A stretch of 32,200 bases of DNA. Source: Myxococcales bacterium (GTDB lineage: Bacteria > Myxococcota_A > Polyangia > JAAYKL01). Location of the stretch: the NCBI GenBank assembly GCA_012522445.1, contig JAAYKL010000013.1:1-32200 (forward strand), read 5' to 3'. Positions within the stretch are counted from its first letter, which is position 1. The number at the start of each line of letters is the position of its first letter. The position numbers and the translations under genes are program-made. The notes under the pieces were generated by a model. The model searched no databases and was not told the origin of the DNA. It was given only the letters and a program-made list of their open reading frames with translations. Positions 24,905 through 31,901 of the stretch are shown piece by piece.

Positions 24905-25384
24905 ATGGCACCAAAACACAGACCCAACCGAAAGCGCCGCACGCATCCCTGGCACCACCCCCTGAGGCACCGCATCCAAGCGGCCAACGCCACGAGTCGC
25001 GCCTGGGTACACGCCGCGCTTCAGCAACTCCAAACCGCGGGGCATCGCCACGGACCGCGGTTGCAACACATCGCCCGCGTCGTCTGGCAACGCACCCTTG
25101 CGCTGCTGCATTGGCTCGGCGTCAACGCGATGCGCCTGCTCCGCCACACGGTCCGGCTTGTCCGCATCGCCGCGCGTCACACCTGGCCGCAGCTCCAACG
25201 CGCCTACCGCCACGGGGCACCGCGCATCCAGGCCACCGCACACCGCCTGTGGACCCACCTCGATCCCAGCCGCGTCCGCATCGACGCCCCACGGCGCCAC
25301 GCGGCGCACACCCTGCGGATGACCGCCACCTTTTTGTGCTTATTTTTCGCGGCCGGAGCGCTGCTGGCCTGCGCCATCGTCTAA
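24905..25384 (+). CDS. Arg/His-rich, glutamate-free protein with C-terminal membrane helix
   Basis: A 159-residue protein that I do not recognise. It has 25 Arg, 17 His and 2 Lys but only 2 Asp and no Glu, so it is extremely basic. Residues about 1-25 are a polybasic leader (PNRKRRTHPWHHPLRHR). About 28-130 look like a chain of amphipathic helices with regularly placed Arg, His, Trp and Leu. The last ~20 residues (TFLCLFFAAGALLACAIV) form a hydrophobic helix ending at the C-terminus, as in tail-anchored proteins. GAGG at 24895-24898 is 6 nt before ATG 24905. Third-position codon use resembles the neighbours, and a promoter-like pair precedes the gene, supporting a real gene. A 177-codon open frame on the other strand is judged a shadow. 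A nucleic-acid- or membrane-surface-binding role is only a guess. Confidence 0.6.
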   Translation: MAPKHRPNRKRRTHPWHHPLRHRIQAANATSRAWVHAALQQLQTAGHRHGPRLQHIARVVWQRTLALLHWLGVNAMRLLRHTVRLVRIAARHTWPQLQRAYRHGAPRIQATAHRLWTHLDPSRVRIDAPRRHAAHTLRMTATFLCLFFAAGALLACAIV

Positions 25385-25429
25385 AGAGCGACGGCGCACC
25401 TCGCGTTCGTCAACTGCCGCACACCAACG

Positions 25430-26344
25430 TCAGTCGTCGAGGGACACCAACTGGCGCAACCGCCGGTACCGCGCGTCGATGTCATCCCGCGTCAGCGATG
25501 CGGTTTTTTCGGTGCCAAAGGCCTCGCAGGTGCCCGAAGCGATGGCCGTGCCGTACAGCATCCCCTGCTTCACCGCGGGCCAGCTCGGCGCCCCGGATTG
25601 GCACAAGAAGCCCGCGAGACCGCCGGCAAAGCTATCGCCAGCACCGGTGGGGTCCACCACTTCTTCGAGGGGCAAGGGCGGCGCCAAGAAGATCCCCTCG
25701 TCGCCAAAAAGCCAAGCCCCGTGCTCACCGCGCTTGATAATGACCCAGGACGGTCCCATGGCGCGGATCTTTTGCGCGGCCACCGCCACCTGGGGCTCAC
25801 CGGTCAGGAGCAGCGACTCCTCGTCGTTGATGACGAGCAGCGAGGTGCGGGCGATCACGGCTTTGAGTTCCGCTAGGGCGATCTCGATCCACAGGTTCAT
25901 CGTGTCGGTGATGACGAAGCAGTCGGGGGAAACCGCGTCGAGCACATCGCGTTGCACGCTGGGGTTAATGTTGCCCAAGAGCAACATTTTGGCGTCGCGA
26001 AACGCAGCCGGGATTTTGGGTGCAAAGTCGGCGAAGACGCCCAACTGTGTATCGAGGGTCTCCCGCGTCGAGAAGTCGTCGGCGTAGCGCCCCGCCCAAC
26101 GGAAGGTGCGTCCCGGCGCCTTTTCGAGGCCCGCCAGATCCACGCCGCGCGACGAGAGCAGTGTTTCGTATTGTTGCGGAAAATCGTTTTCGCCCACCAC
26201 CGCCACCAACTGCACCGGACAAAAATGGCTGGCCGCCAGACCGATATACGTAGCGGCACCGCCGAGCAGCTCATCGCGCGAACCGGCGCGGGATTGCACG
26301 CTGTCAAAGGCCACCGAACCCACCACCAACAATGCATCGCTCAT
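25430..26344 (-). CDS. PfkB-family (ribokinase-like) kinase
   Basis: A 304-residue PfkB/ribokinase-superfamily kinase. The N-terminal substrate motif region is GGAATYIGLAAS (28-39). The C-terminal signature VDPTGAGDSFAGGLAGF contains the anion hole and catalytic base D237. IKRGEHGAWLF (203-213) is also typical. The frame extends upstream, but ATG 26344 overlaps the mtnP stop (ATGA), which fixes the start and couples the two genes. The substrate cannot be told from the sequence. Linkage to mtnP suggests a nucleoside or a sugar derived from methylthioadenosine salvage, for example an adenosine or ribose-like substrate (inference). Cytoplasmic. Confidence 0.85.
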   Translation of the reverse strand: MSDALLVVGSVAFDSVQSRAGSRDELLGGAATYIGLAASHFCPVQLVAVVGENDFPQQYETLLSSRGVDLAGLEKAPGRTFRWAGRYADDFSTRETLDTQLGVFADFAPKIPAAFRDAKMLLLGNINPSVQRDVLDAVSPDCFVITDTMNLWIEIALAELKAVIARTSLLVINDEESLLLTGEPQVAVAAQKIRAMGPSWVIIKRGEHGAWLFGDEGIFLAPPLPLEEVVDPTGAGDSFAGGLAGFLCQSGAPSWPAVKQGMLYGTAIASGTCEAFGTEKTASLTRDDIDARYRRLRQLVSLDD

Positions 26345-27204
26345 AACACCCTCCCAAAAATCGGTTTCATCTGTTGCAACAACGCCGCGGGAATGTCGCT
26401 GCGCTGCGTGACAATGGCGGCATCCAAGGTCGTTCCACAAGTGCACGTACGCTCGTGGGACCCCGCGCTGCGCGCCACTTGGGCCAATACCGTGCGGGCC
26501 TTTTCCACGTTGCTGCGCATGGTGTCCAACACGACGCGAAAGGAGACCGCCTCCGCTTCTTCGCGCCAGGCATCGTAATCGGTGACCAGGGCGAGATTGG
26601 CGTAGCAGAGCTCGGCCTCACGGGCGAGTTTGGCCTCGGGCATGGCGGTCATACCGATGAGGTCGGCGCCCATTTGGCGGTGCAGGTGCGACTCCGCTCG
26701 CGTCGAAAAGGCCGGCCCCTCCATCACAGACATCACGGCGTTGTCGTGCACGCGAAAGTCGTTGGCCACTGCGCCCTGCAGCAGCATCGACGACAGCTCC
26801 GGACACACCGGTTCGGCGAACATCACGTGCCCCACAATGCCGCCGCCAAAGAACGTCGAGCGGCGCCCACGGGTGCGGTCGATGTACTGCCGCACCACCA
26901 CCAGCTCGCCGGGAACAAATTCTTCGCGCAGGCTGCCCACCGCCGACACACTGATGAGGTGCGTGGCCCCCAGTTGTTTGAGCGCAAACACGTTGGCCCG
27001 GAAATTGACTTCACCGGGCATCAGCGCGTGTCCTTGACCGTGACGCGCCAGAAATAGCATGCGGGTGCCCTGCAGGGTGCCCGACACCACGGGGCCCGAG
27101 GGTTTGCCAAACGGCGTGTCCACGTCGGTGGTGGTCACGTCTTGCAAGCCGGGCAGCTCGTACAAACCCGAACCGCCAATGACGGCAATGATGTTTTCGC
27201 TCAT
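26341..27204 (-). CDS. mtnP: S-methyl-5'-thioadenosine phosphorylase
   Basis: A 287-residue purine nucleoside phosphorylase-family enzyme that splits methylthioadenosine with phosphate into adenine and 5-methylthioribose 1-phosphate. Phosphate-site residues lie in IGGSGLYELPGL (9-20) and FLARHGQGH (51-59). EGPAFSTRAE (162-171) and IGMTAMPEAKLAREAELCYA bind the sugar. D209 and D211 in VTDYDAW mark 6-amino purine specificity as in human MTAP, arguing against the inosine-type variant. AAAGGAC precedes the ATG. The gene is 51 bp downstream of the PPIase gene and overlaps the PfkB gene by ATGA. No other methionine-salvage gene is in the window. Confidence 0.93.
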   Translation of the reverse strand: MSENIIAVIGGSGLYELPGLQDVTTTDVDTPFGKPSGPVVSGTLQGTRMLFLARHGQGHALMPGEVNFRANVFALKQLGATHLISVSAVGSLREEFVPGELVVVRQYIDRTRGRRSTFFGGGIVGHVMFAEPVCPELSSMLLQGAVANDFRVHDNAVMSVMEGPAFSTRAESHLHRQMGADLIGMTAMPEAKLAREAELCYANLALVTDYDAWREEAEAVSFRVVLDTMRSNVEKARTVLAQVARSAGSHERTCTCGTTLDAAIVTQRSDIPAALLQQMKPIFGRVL

Positions 27205-27255
27205 GTCAGTCCTTTCATTTCACTTGGGGCGATATGCGTTGTGCGGCAGACGCCG

Positions 27256-28311
27256 CTACTTGTTGCCAGGGAGAGGACCCGTCGGGTGGCGCAGTCCCGG
27301 TTCGGCGGACTCACCCGTCTCGGTCAAATCGATGAGTACGTATTTCAAATTCTCTTCGTGGCGCTCGACCTTGATGCGTTCTCCGATGGCGTCGATGGCC
27401 GCGTCGATGCGCGACTGTTGCAGGTTGCGCGTCACCACTGGCACCAAGCGCTCCTTGGCCTGCGCGAAAGTGAGGGTCATGGCCTGGCGAAATCCCGTGC
27501 GCATCACGATGTGATAGCCTTTGTCGGTTTCGACCAGCGCGGGATAAATGCCGCCGTTTTCGGGGATCTCAAACGCGGCTTTGGCAATTTTTTCGTGCAC
27601 CTCGGGATCGCCTTTTTGGCGGTGCGCCGGTAGCGGGAAGAAGGCGAGATCGCCGCCGCTGTTGCGGGTGTACACATCTTGGCTGCGCTCTTGGGCCACG
27701 CTGCGAAACTCGTATTGGCTCGCGGACCGCGCCCGCAAATCGTCGAGCAGTTTTTGCGCCTCGGCCCGATTGGACAACTGAATGTGCCGCGCGCGCACCT
27801 TGGTGGGCTTCACGTAGTTTTCGATGTGGGCGTCGTAATAGGCTTGCAGCTCTTCGGCGGTGGGCACCAAGTCGCGAAAGCGCTCTGCGATGTGGCGCTG
27901 CATCAAGTTGGCGAGCTGGTTGCGCCGAACCACCTGGATTTCGGGATGCGCATCGTAGCCGCGCGCCACGGCCTCGCTGGCCAACAAATCGGTGTGAATC
28001 CACTTCTCGAGAAGCTCGCGGCGCTGGGCTGGGTCTTTCATGTCGGTGCGTGCACTGGGGCGCTGTAAGGACAACGCGCTCTCGAGTTCTCCCAGGGTGG
28101 TCGCGTGTTGATTGACGCGCATCACCGGCAATGCCAGGCGAGCGACTTCTTCTTTGGCGTCGACTTTGGATACTTTGGCGCCGTCTTCGGACACCGCTAT
28201 GGACGTCTTGGGAGCCGCACCGGCAACGGCCAACCCCGACACCGCGACCAGCCCGCACACGAGCCCCCACAGCGCCCATTCTTTTTTTGGCTTCATTTTA
28301 AATACTTGCAT
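27256..28311 (-). CDS. Parvulin-type peptidyl-prolyl isomerase, SurA/PrsA-like
   Basis: A 351-residue exported folding factor. A hydrophobic N-terminal segment (ALWGLVCGLVAVSGLAVAGA, about 13-32) is a signal peptide or membrane anchor. Residues about 60-160 form a SurA-like helical chaperone domain (DPAQRRELLEKWIHTDLLAS). About 165-285 is a parvulin PpiC domain: VRARHIQLSN opens it, GGDLAFFPLP lies mid-domain, and ETDKGYHIVMRTG closes it. The C-terminal helix resembles SurA/PrsA. The start at ATG 28311 has GGGAG 5-6 nt upstream; the longer open frame to 28794 runs antisense to no known protein and is rejected. It lies between an outer-membrane-like protein gene (59 bp upstream) and mtnP, so a role in envelope protein folding is plausible. 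Confidence 0.87.
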   Translation of the reverse strand: MQVFKMKPKKEWALWGLVCGLVAVSGLAVAGAAPKTSIAVSEDGAKVSKVDAKEEVARLALPVMRVNQHATTLGELESALSLQRPSARTDMKDPAQRRELLEKWIHTDLLASEAVARGYDAHPEIQVVRRNQLANLMQRHIAERFRDLVPTAEELQAYYDAHIENYVKPTKVRARHIQLSNRAEAQKLLDDLRARSASQYEFRSVAQERSQDVYTRNSGGDLAFFPLPAHRQKGDPEVHEKIAKAAFEIPENGGIYPALVETDKGYHIVMRTGFRQAMTLTFAQAKERLVPVVTRNLQQSRIDAAIDAIGERIKVERHEENLKYVLIDLTETGESAEPGLRHPTGPLPGNK

Positions 28312-28370
28312 GGCACTCCCAGATGCACTCCCAGCGAGTGGTTGGGGCATCTTACGCAAAGCGGCGCGCG

Positions 28371-29048
28371 TTACAACAGTCGAAAGAGATAGGTCAGGCG
28401 AACCACAAAGCCAGTGGTCGCACCGTAGGGGGCTTTGCGACTCAGCGGAATGGTGCTCTCGGCACCCACGCCCGCCCAAAAAAACGACGTGGCACGCCAA
28501 TCCACGTGCAGCGCAACGCGCAGTCCCACATCGTAAACGCGATATAGGAACTCCGGGGTCAACCAGGAGAGGCGCGTGGCCACAACGCCAATTCCCAGGG
28601 ACGGCATCAAGCGCAGCAGGTCGACGAAGTACACCATGCCCAAGTGCAGATCGCGGCTGCGCAAGCGGGTTACCTTGGGCAGCGCGTGCAGTTCCTTGCT
28701 GGTGATGCCCATGGCATCGATCACCGCGACCTCGGCGCCCGGGACATAACCGCCGTACAGTGTCGCCGCACCCGAGGCCTCCAGCCCCACCCAATTCGTC
28801 AGCGCGTAAAACAGGCGCAGTCGCCCCACCCCGCCGTGTACCGCGCTGGGCGTGACAATGGACTCGGTGGGACGCACCGCATAGCCGATGTCCAAGCCCG
28901 TGCCGAGCAGGCCCTTGCAGTCCGCATCATAGGCCCACGATGGCGTAGAAACGAGGAAGGCAAGAGCGAGAAACCCGGCGCACAACGCCGTCGCTGGGGA
29001 GGGCGAGAGAAGGGAACGACAAAATCTTTTGTGAAAACATTGGGTCAT
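28371..29048 (-). CDS. Putative outer-membrane protein, clade-specific
   Basis: A 225-residue exported protein. A long signal peptide (basic start, then ALCAGFLALAFLVSTPSWA) precedes beta-strand-like repeats with Gly and aromatic residues (GTGLDIGYAVRP, GLEASGAATLYGGY, TGFVVRLTYLFRLL). The end is hydrophobic but lacks the classical terminal Phe. The start is uncertain: GTG 29069 and ATG 29048 are both in frame and neither has a good ribosome-binding site. ATG 29048 gives a compact signal peptide. It precedes the parvulin gene by 59 bp and could be one of its clients (inference). No recognised domain. Confidence 0.55.
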   Translation of the reverse strand: MTQCFHKRFCRSLLSPSPATALCAGFLALAFLVSTPSWAYDADCKGLLGTGLDIGYAVRPTESIVTPSAVHGGVGRLRLFYALTNWVGLEASGAATLYGGYVPGAEVAVIDAMGITSKELHALPKVTRLRSRDLHLGMVYFVDLLRLMPSLGIGVVATRLSWLTPEFLYRVYDVGLRVALHVDWRATSFFWAGVGAESTIPLSRKAPYGATTGFVVRLTYLFRLL

Positions 29049-29116
29049 GCGGTGTTTGTGTGCCAGCACCCTACCACAAAAGGCAACGACGAACAGCCAT
29101 TGCCTTGTCTGTGGGC

Positions 29117-29145
29117 TTGACAGTCACACTGCTTTCTCTTTAAAT
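29117..29145 (+). promoter_or_regulatory. Predicted sigma-70 promoter for the GLPGLG-repeat protein
   Basis: A perfect TTGACA (29117-29122) is followed after 17 bp by TTAAAT (29140-29145, 4 of 6 to consensus). The implied start near 29152 leaves a ~45-nt leader to the TTG start codon. Confidence 0.6.
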
Positions 29146-29184
29146 CTAGCCCGATTGAAATTGCCGCCGGCGAAGCCCGGTCTT

Positions 29185-29190
29185 GGGAGG
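29185..29190 (+). promoter_or_regulatory. Ribosome-binding site that selects a TTG start
   Basis: GGGAGG at 29185-29190 is 6 nt before TTG 29197. No ATG or GTG lies in frame between the promoter and the repeats, so this site sets the start of the repeat protein. Confidence 0.75.
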
Positions 29191-29196
29191 ACTACT

Positions 29197-30669
29197 TTGA
29201 GCGACGAAACCAACATTCCCGAAGCCAACTCTGAAGCGCCCGCAAGCGCTGCCCCCAGCGAAACCGCACCCCAAAAACCCTCGGCACCGCCAGCTCCTGC
29301 AGCGGGCGGACTCCCCGGACTCGGCGCCAAACCCGCAGGCGGACTCCCCGGACTCGGCGCCAAACCCGCAGGCGGACTCCCCGGTCTCGGCGGCAAACCC
29401 GCGGGCGGACTCCCCGGTCTCGGCGGCAAACCCGCGGGCGGACTCCCCGGACTCGGCGCCAAACCCGCAGGCGGACTCCCCGGCCTCGGCGGCAAACCCG
29501 CAGGCGGACTCCCCGGACTCGGTGCCAAACCCGCGGGCGGACTCCCCGGCGTTGGCGCCCCCGGTGGACTCGGTGGGGCCGCACCGCCCTTTATGCAGCA
29601 ACAGCAACCCCAGGGGCCGTCTCCGGAGCAAATCTCTCGCGATCCCTTTGGCGCCGACACGCTGCCATCGGCACGCCCGTCCTACGTGCCCGATGGGCGC
29701 TTCTCCTTTGCGGCGGCCCACGACGACACCCCCCTGACCACCGCCGAGCAGACCCACAAAAACCGCAGGATGCTCTTCCTCGCTGCTGGTGCCATTGCGC
29801 TGGCGGCTGTGGTGGTCGGCTACATGATGGGTATCGCCATTTCTGGCCGCAATGAGCTGAACAAAGCCATCCGCGACGCCCTCATCGTTCAATACGAAAT
29901 GAAGCAGCTCGCCACCCTGTTCGACGAAGTCCAGGGCGTGGTCAGCACGGCAATCAACGATGCCCAAAACCGCAAGTTCAACGAAAAGCACCTGGAGTTC
30001 CTCGCCGAAAAAGTGCAGGGAAACCCCTTCAAGGCCAGCCTGTTCACCGAGCGCAACTACAAAACCTTCGATCCCCTCGCCCTCCAAATGATGGTGAACC
30101 TCTTTCAAAAATGGGGCGAGATGTCGAACCTCATCGACGAGCACCGACGCGCCTCCATGAATGATGAAGACGCCCTCAAAACGTCCGGCGACGAATTCAT
30201 CAAACTCATGAACACGAATTACGGCGTTATCTTCAAACGAAACGCCCAAGCGGGCGACGCCCTCGAAGCCGAACTCGTCATACTGGGCGCTGCCAACGGC
30301 AACAAAATCCAGGTCCAAGCCGACACGGGCAGCGTCGGCGACTCACGCATCATCTGGAACCCACAAGGCGAAGACAGCAAGCTCTCCAAAGAGCCCGAAG
30401 AGTACGTCGTGATCATGGGCCAAATGTCCAAGGCCACGCTGTTGAAAAACGTCACCCAGTCCCACTGGGAAAAATACGTGAAGCGCCTCACCGCCATGGC
30501 CGAGGTCCTCAAGACCATGCGCGAAGATCAGGACAACCTGCACTCGAAGCTCAACCTCATCGTCAGCCAAGAGCCCGTACACATCCTCGTGGACATCAAC
30601 ACCGAAAAAGAATTCGAGGAGTACAAGGCCAAGGCGAGCAAGGCAGCAGCCAACGAATCCGACGAATAA
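29197..30669 (+). CDS. Single-pass membrane protein with AGGLPGLG(A/G)KP repeats
   Basis: A 490-residue protein of unknown function, predicted to start at TTG 29197 (good Shine-Dalgarno 6 nt upstream, promoter behind). Residues 1-35 are acidic and Ala/Pro-rich. Residues 36-125 hold eight 11-residue repeats of the form AGGLPGLG(A/G)KP. PFMQQQQPQGP and a polar linker lead to a single TM helix (about 192-216: RMLFLAAGAIALAAVVVGYM). A ~270-residue, mostly helical and charged C-terminal domain follows (ELNKAIRDALIVQYEMKQLA near its start), with no recognised motif. With no signal peptide, the repeat part should face the cytoplasm and the C-terminal domain the periplasm. Pro/Gly repeats before a TM helix recall TonB- or GYF-like tethers, but no such motif is found. 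The gene stands alone. Confidence 0.8.
   Translation: MSDETNIPEANSEAPASAAPSETAPQKPSAPPAPAAGGLPGLGAKPAGGLPGLGAKPAGGLPGLGGKPAGGLPGLGGKPAGGLPGLGAKPAGGLPGLGGKPAGGLPGLGAKPAGGLPGVGAPGGLGGAAPPFMQQQQPQGPSPEQISRDPFGADTLPSARPSYVPDGRFSFAAAHDDTPLTTAEQTHKNRRMLFLAAGAIALAAVVVGYMMGIAISGRNELNKAIRDALIVQYEMKQLATLFDEVQGVVSTAINDAQNRKFNEKHLEFLAEKVQGNPFKASLFTERNYKTFDPLALQMMVNLFQKWGEMSNLIDEHRRASMNDEDALKTSGDEFIKLMNTNYGVIFKRNAQAGDALEAELVILGAANGNKIQVQADTGSVGDSRIIWNPQGEDSKLSKEPEEYVVIMGQMSKATLLKNVTQSHWEKYVKRLTAMAEVLKTMREDQDNLHSKLNLIVSQEPVHILVDINTEKEFEEYKAKASKAAANESDE
29302..29565 (+). repeat. Eight 33-bp tandem repeats (AGGLPGLGxKP)
   Basis: CGGACTCCCCGG recurs every 33 bp at 29307, 29340, 29373, 29406, 29439, 29472, 29505 and 29538. 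Seven full units end in GAKP or GGKP in the order A A G G A G A, and the eighth is degenerate. DNA identity between units is very high, including third positions. Confidence 0.92.
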
Positions 30670-30720
30670 CCCCCCCCCATCCCCTCACCGCTCCAAACCC
30701 TGGCTCCCCCTTCCGCTCCC

Positions 30721-31431
30721 TCATCGACCGCGCCAACGGCGCTTGGGTCCCACGTCGATGTGCACGAAGTTATCGCCGTCATACACCCCCAGCCCGCCCT
30801 CAAAGTGGCTATCCAACCACGCGCCAAGCTGACGCGCGTGAACGCTGGTGAGGCGAAAGTCCAGGGCCTCTCCCTTCATGTGGCGGCTCCTCTTGGCCAC
30901 GTTGCGGCCTTTTTTGCCCAAGGCGTCGTTAAATTTGGGCGAGCGGTACCCCGAAACGATGTGAATCTCTGGAGAGGCAAAGTGCACCGCCGCGGCAATG
31001 GCGATTTCAATGAGCACCGGAGCCAAATCGACGGAGACGCCAAACCCCCGGCATTGAAACAGTTCATGCAGGTGCGCGGGGCTCGGAGGCGATTTGTCGA
31101 ACACGGGCAATGCCTGCCGGGTGTGCAGATTTAAAAAGGTGGTGAGCGGCGCGATGTAGCCAGTGGGCGGGTGCGGTGGACATACGGCGGGATAGTGCTT
31201 GTCGCGCTTTGGCGGTTGCTGTCCGGGGACACTCATGGGAAGAAGCCACGGCTGTGCAAAGCGTTGCGGCAACACATGTGGCGGTGTCTCACTGTCCTGC
31301 GCCGTGTCCTGCGCCAGCGCATCACCTTCCTCTGCCGGGGACGCCCCGTTCACAGACCACGCCACCAACCCGCTGCCACACGCCAAGAACACCCAAAGCC
31401 CCCCGAGCAGCGCCCGCAATTGCTTCGCCAT
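30721..31431 (-). CDS. DUF882 / M15-type peptidoglycan peptidase-like protein
   Basis: A 236-residue protein with an N-terminal hydrophobic segment (ALLGGLWVFLACGSGLVAW, signal peptide or anchor), a ~90-residue Pro/Asp-rich linker, and a C-terminal YcbK/DUF882 domain of the M15 peptidase clan. The zinc motif is S182-R-H184-M-K-G-E-A-L-D191-F, and the third ligand region is FVHID (H224, D226). VSGYRSPKFND also matches the family. Known relatives cleave or modify peptidoglycan cross-links; a periplasmic location is expected. The Cys in FLAC could be a weak lipobox but does not fit the consensus well. A GGAGG site precedes ATG 31431. Its stop faces the end of the repeat protein across ~50 bp that include a run of nine C. 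Confidence 0.82.
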   Translation of the reverse strand: MAKQLRALLGGLWVFLACGSGLVAWSVNGASPAEEGDALAQDTAQDSETPPHVLPQRFAQPWLLPMSVPGQQPPKRDKHYPAVCPPHPPTGYIAPLTTFLNLHTRQALPVFDKSPPSPAHLHELFQCRGFGVSVDLAPVLIEIAIAAAVHFASPEIHIVSGYRSPKFNDALGKKGRNVAKRSRHMKGEALDFRLTSVHARQLGAWLDSHFEGGLGVYDGDNFVHIDVGPKRRWRGR

Positions 31432-31562
31432 GAAACGCCTCCCTCCCCCGTTCCATAGCGCCCTTCACCGGCCGATGTCCAATATCCATCATGCAGCGCC
31501 GGGCGACGCGCCACACCATTCTGTTCTGTTGGGCAGCCCCAGTAAAAGCGCGGGGAAGGGTA

Positions 31563-31590
31563 TTGACAAAAAGCGACGCCGGGGTATTTT
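31563..31590 (+). promoter_or_regulatory. Predicted sigma-70 promoter for tRNA-Thr
   Basis: A perfect TTGACA (31563-31568) and TATTTT (31585-31590) are 16 bp apart and end 19 bp before the mature tRNA 5' end. A GC-rich GGGG/CCCGC stretch flanks the -10 element. Confidence 0.65.
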
Positions 31591-31609
31591 CCCGCTGCGA
31601 TTTGCCAGC

Positions 31610-31685
<76 letters not shown>

Positions 31686-31689
31686 TACG

Positions 31690-31720
31690 AAAGCCCGCGT
31701 TTCTTCATCGGGCTTTTTTT
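31690..31720 (+). terminator. Rho-independent terminator after tRNA-Thr
   Basis: AAAGCCCG (31690-31697) pairs with CGGGCTTT (31709-31716) around an 11-nt loop, and the T-run extends to 31720. This is the only textbook intrinsic terminator in the window. Confidence 0.9.
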
Positions 31721-31901
31721 CGTTTGGCTACGTCCCCTACTCCCCGCAACGCACACCCCACGCGCAACTTTTTACAGTCAGTCGAAAACCGGCGCTGTTT
31801 TTTTCACTGCCAACGGCAAAGAGTTTACGCAATCGCTCAATTACATGGTTAAATTTGCATACATATCCCCCAACATACATTGCCCGACGGAGGACCCAAC
31901 C

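Noticed and set aside
24776..25309. Minus-strand 177-codon ORF opposite the basic membrane protein gene
   Set aside because: No ribosome-binding site, no domain or membrane pattern, and it overlaps the promoter of the plus-strand gene. The plus-strand frame is preferred, though neither is proven.
28312..28794. N-terminal extension of the parvulin ORF to 512 residues
   Set aside because: The extension lies antisense to the outer-membrane-like protein frame, is Gly/Arg/Cys-rich and unlike any PPIase, and would bury the signal peptide.
29302..29565. Possible CRISPR-like array (regular 33-bp periodicity)
   Set aside because: The repeats are contiguous without spacers and encode an in-frame peptide repeat. 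No CRISPR array or cas gene was seen anywhere in the window.
29146..30318. Minus-strand 390-codon ORF with Gly/Glu/Ser repeats
   Set aside because: It is the shadow of the 33-bp repeat array and membrane protein gene on the plus strand, which has a promoter, a ribosome-binding site and a sensible topology.
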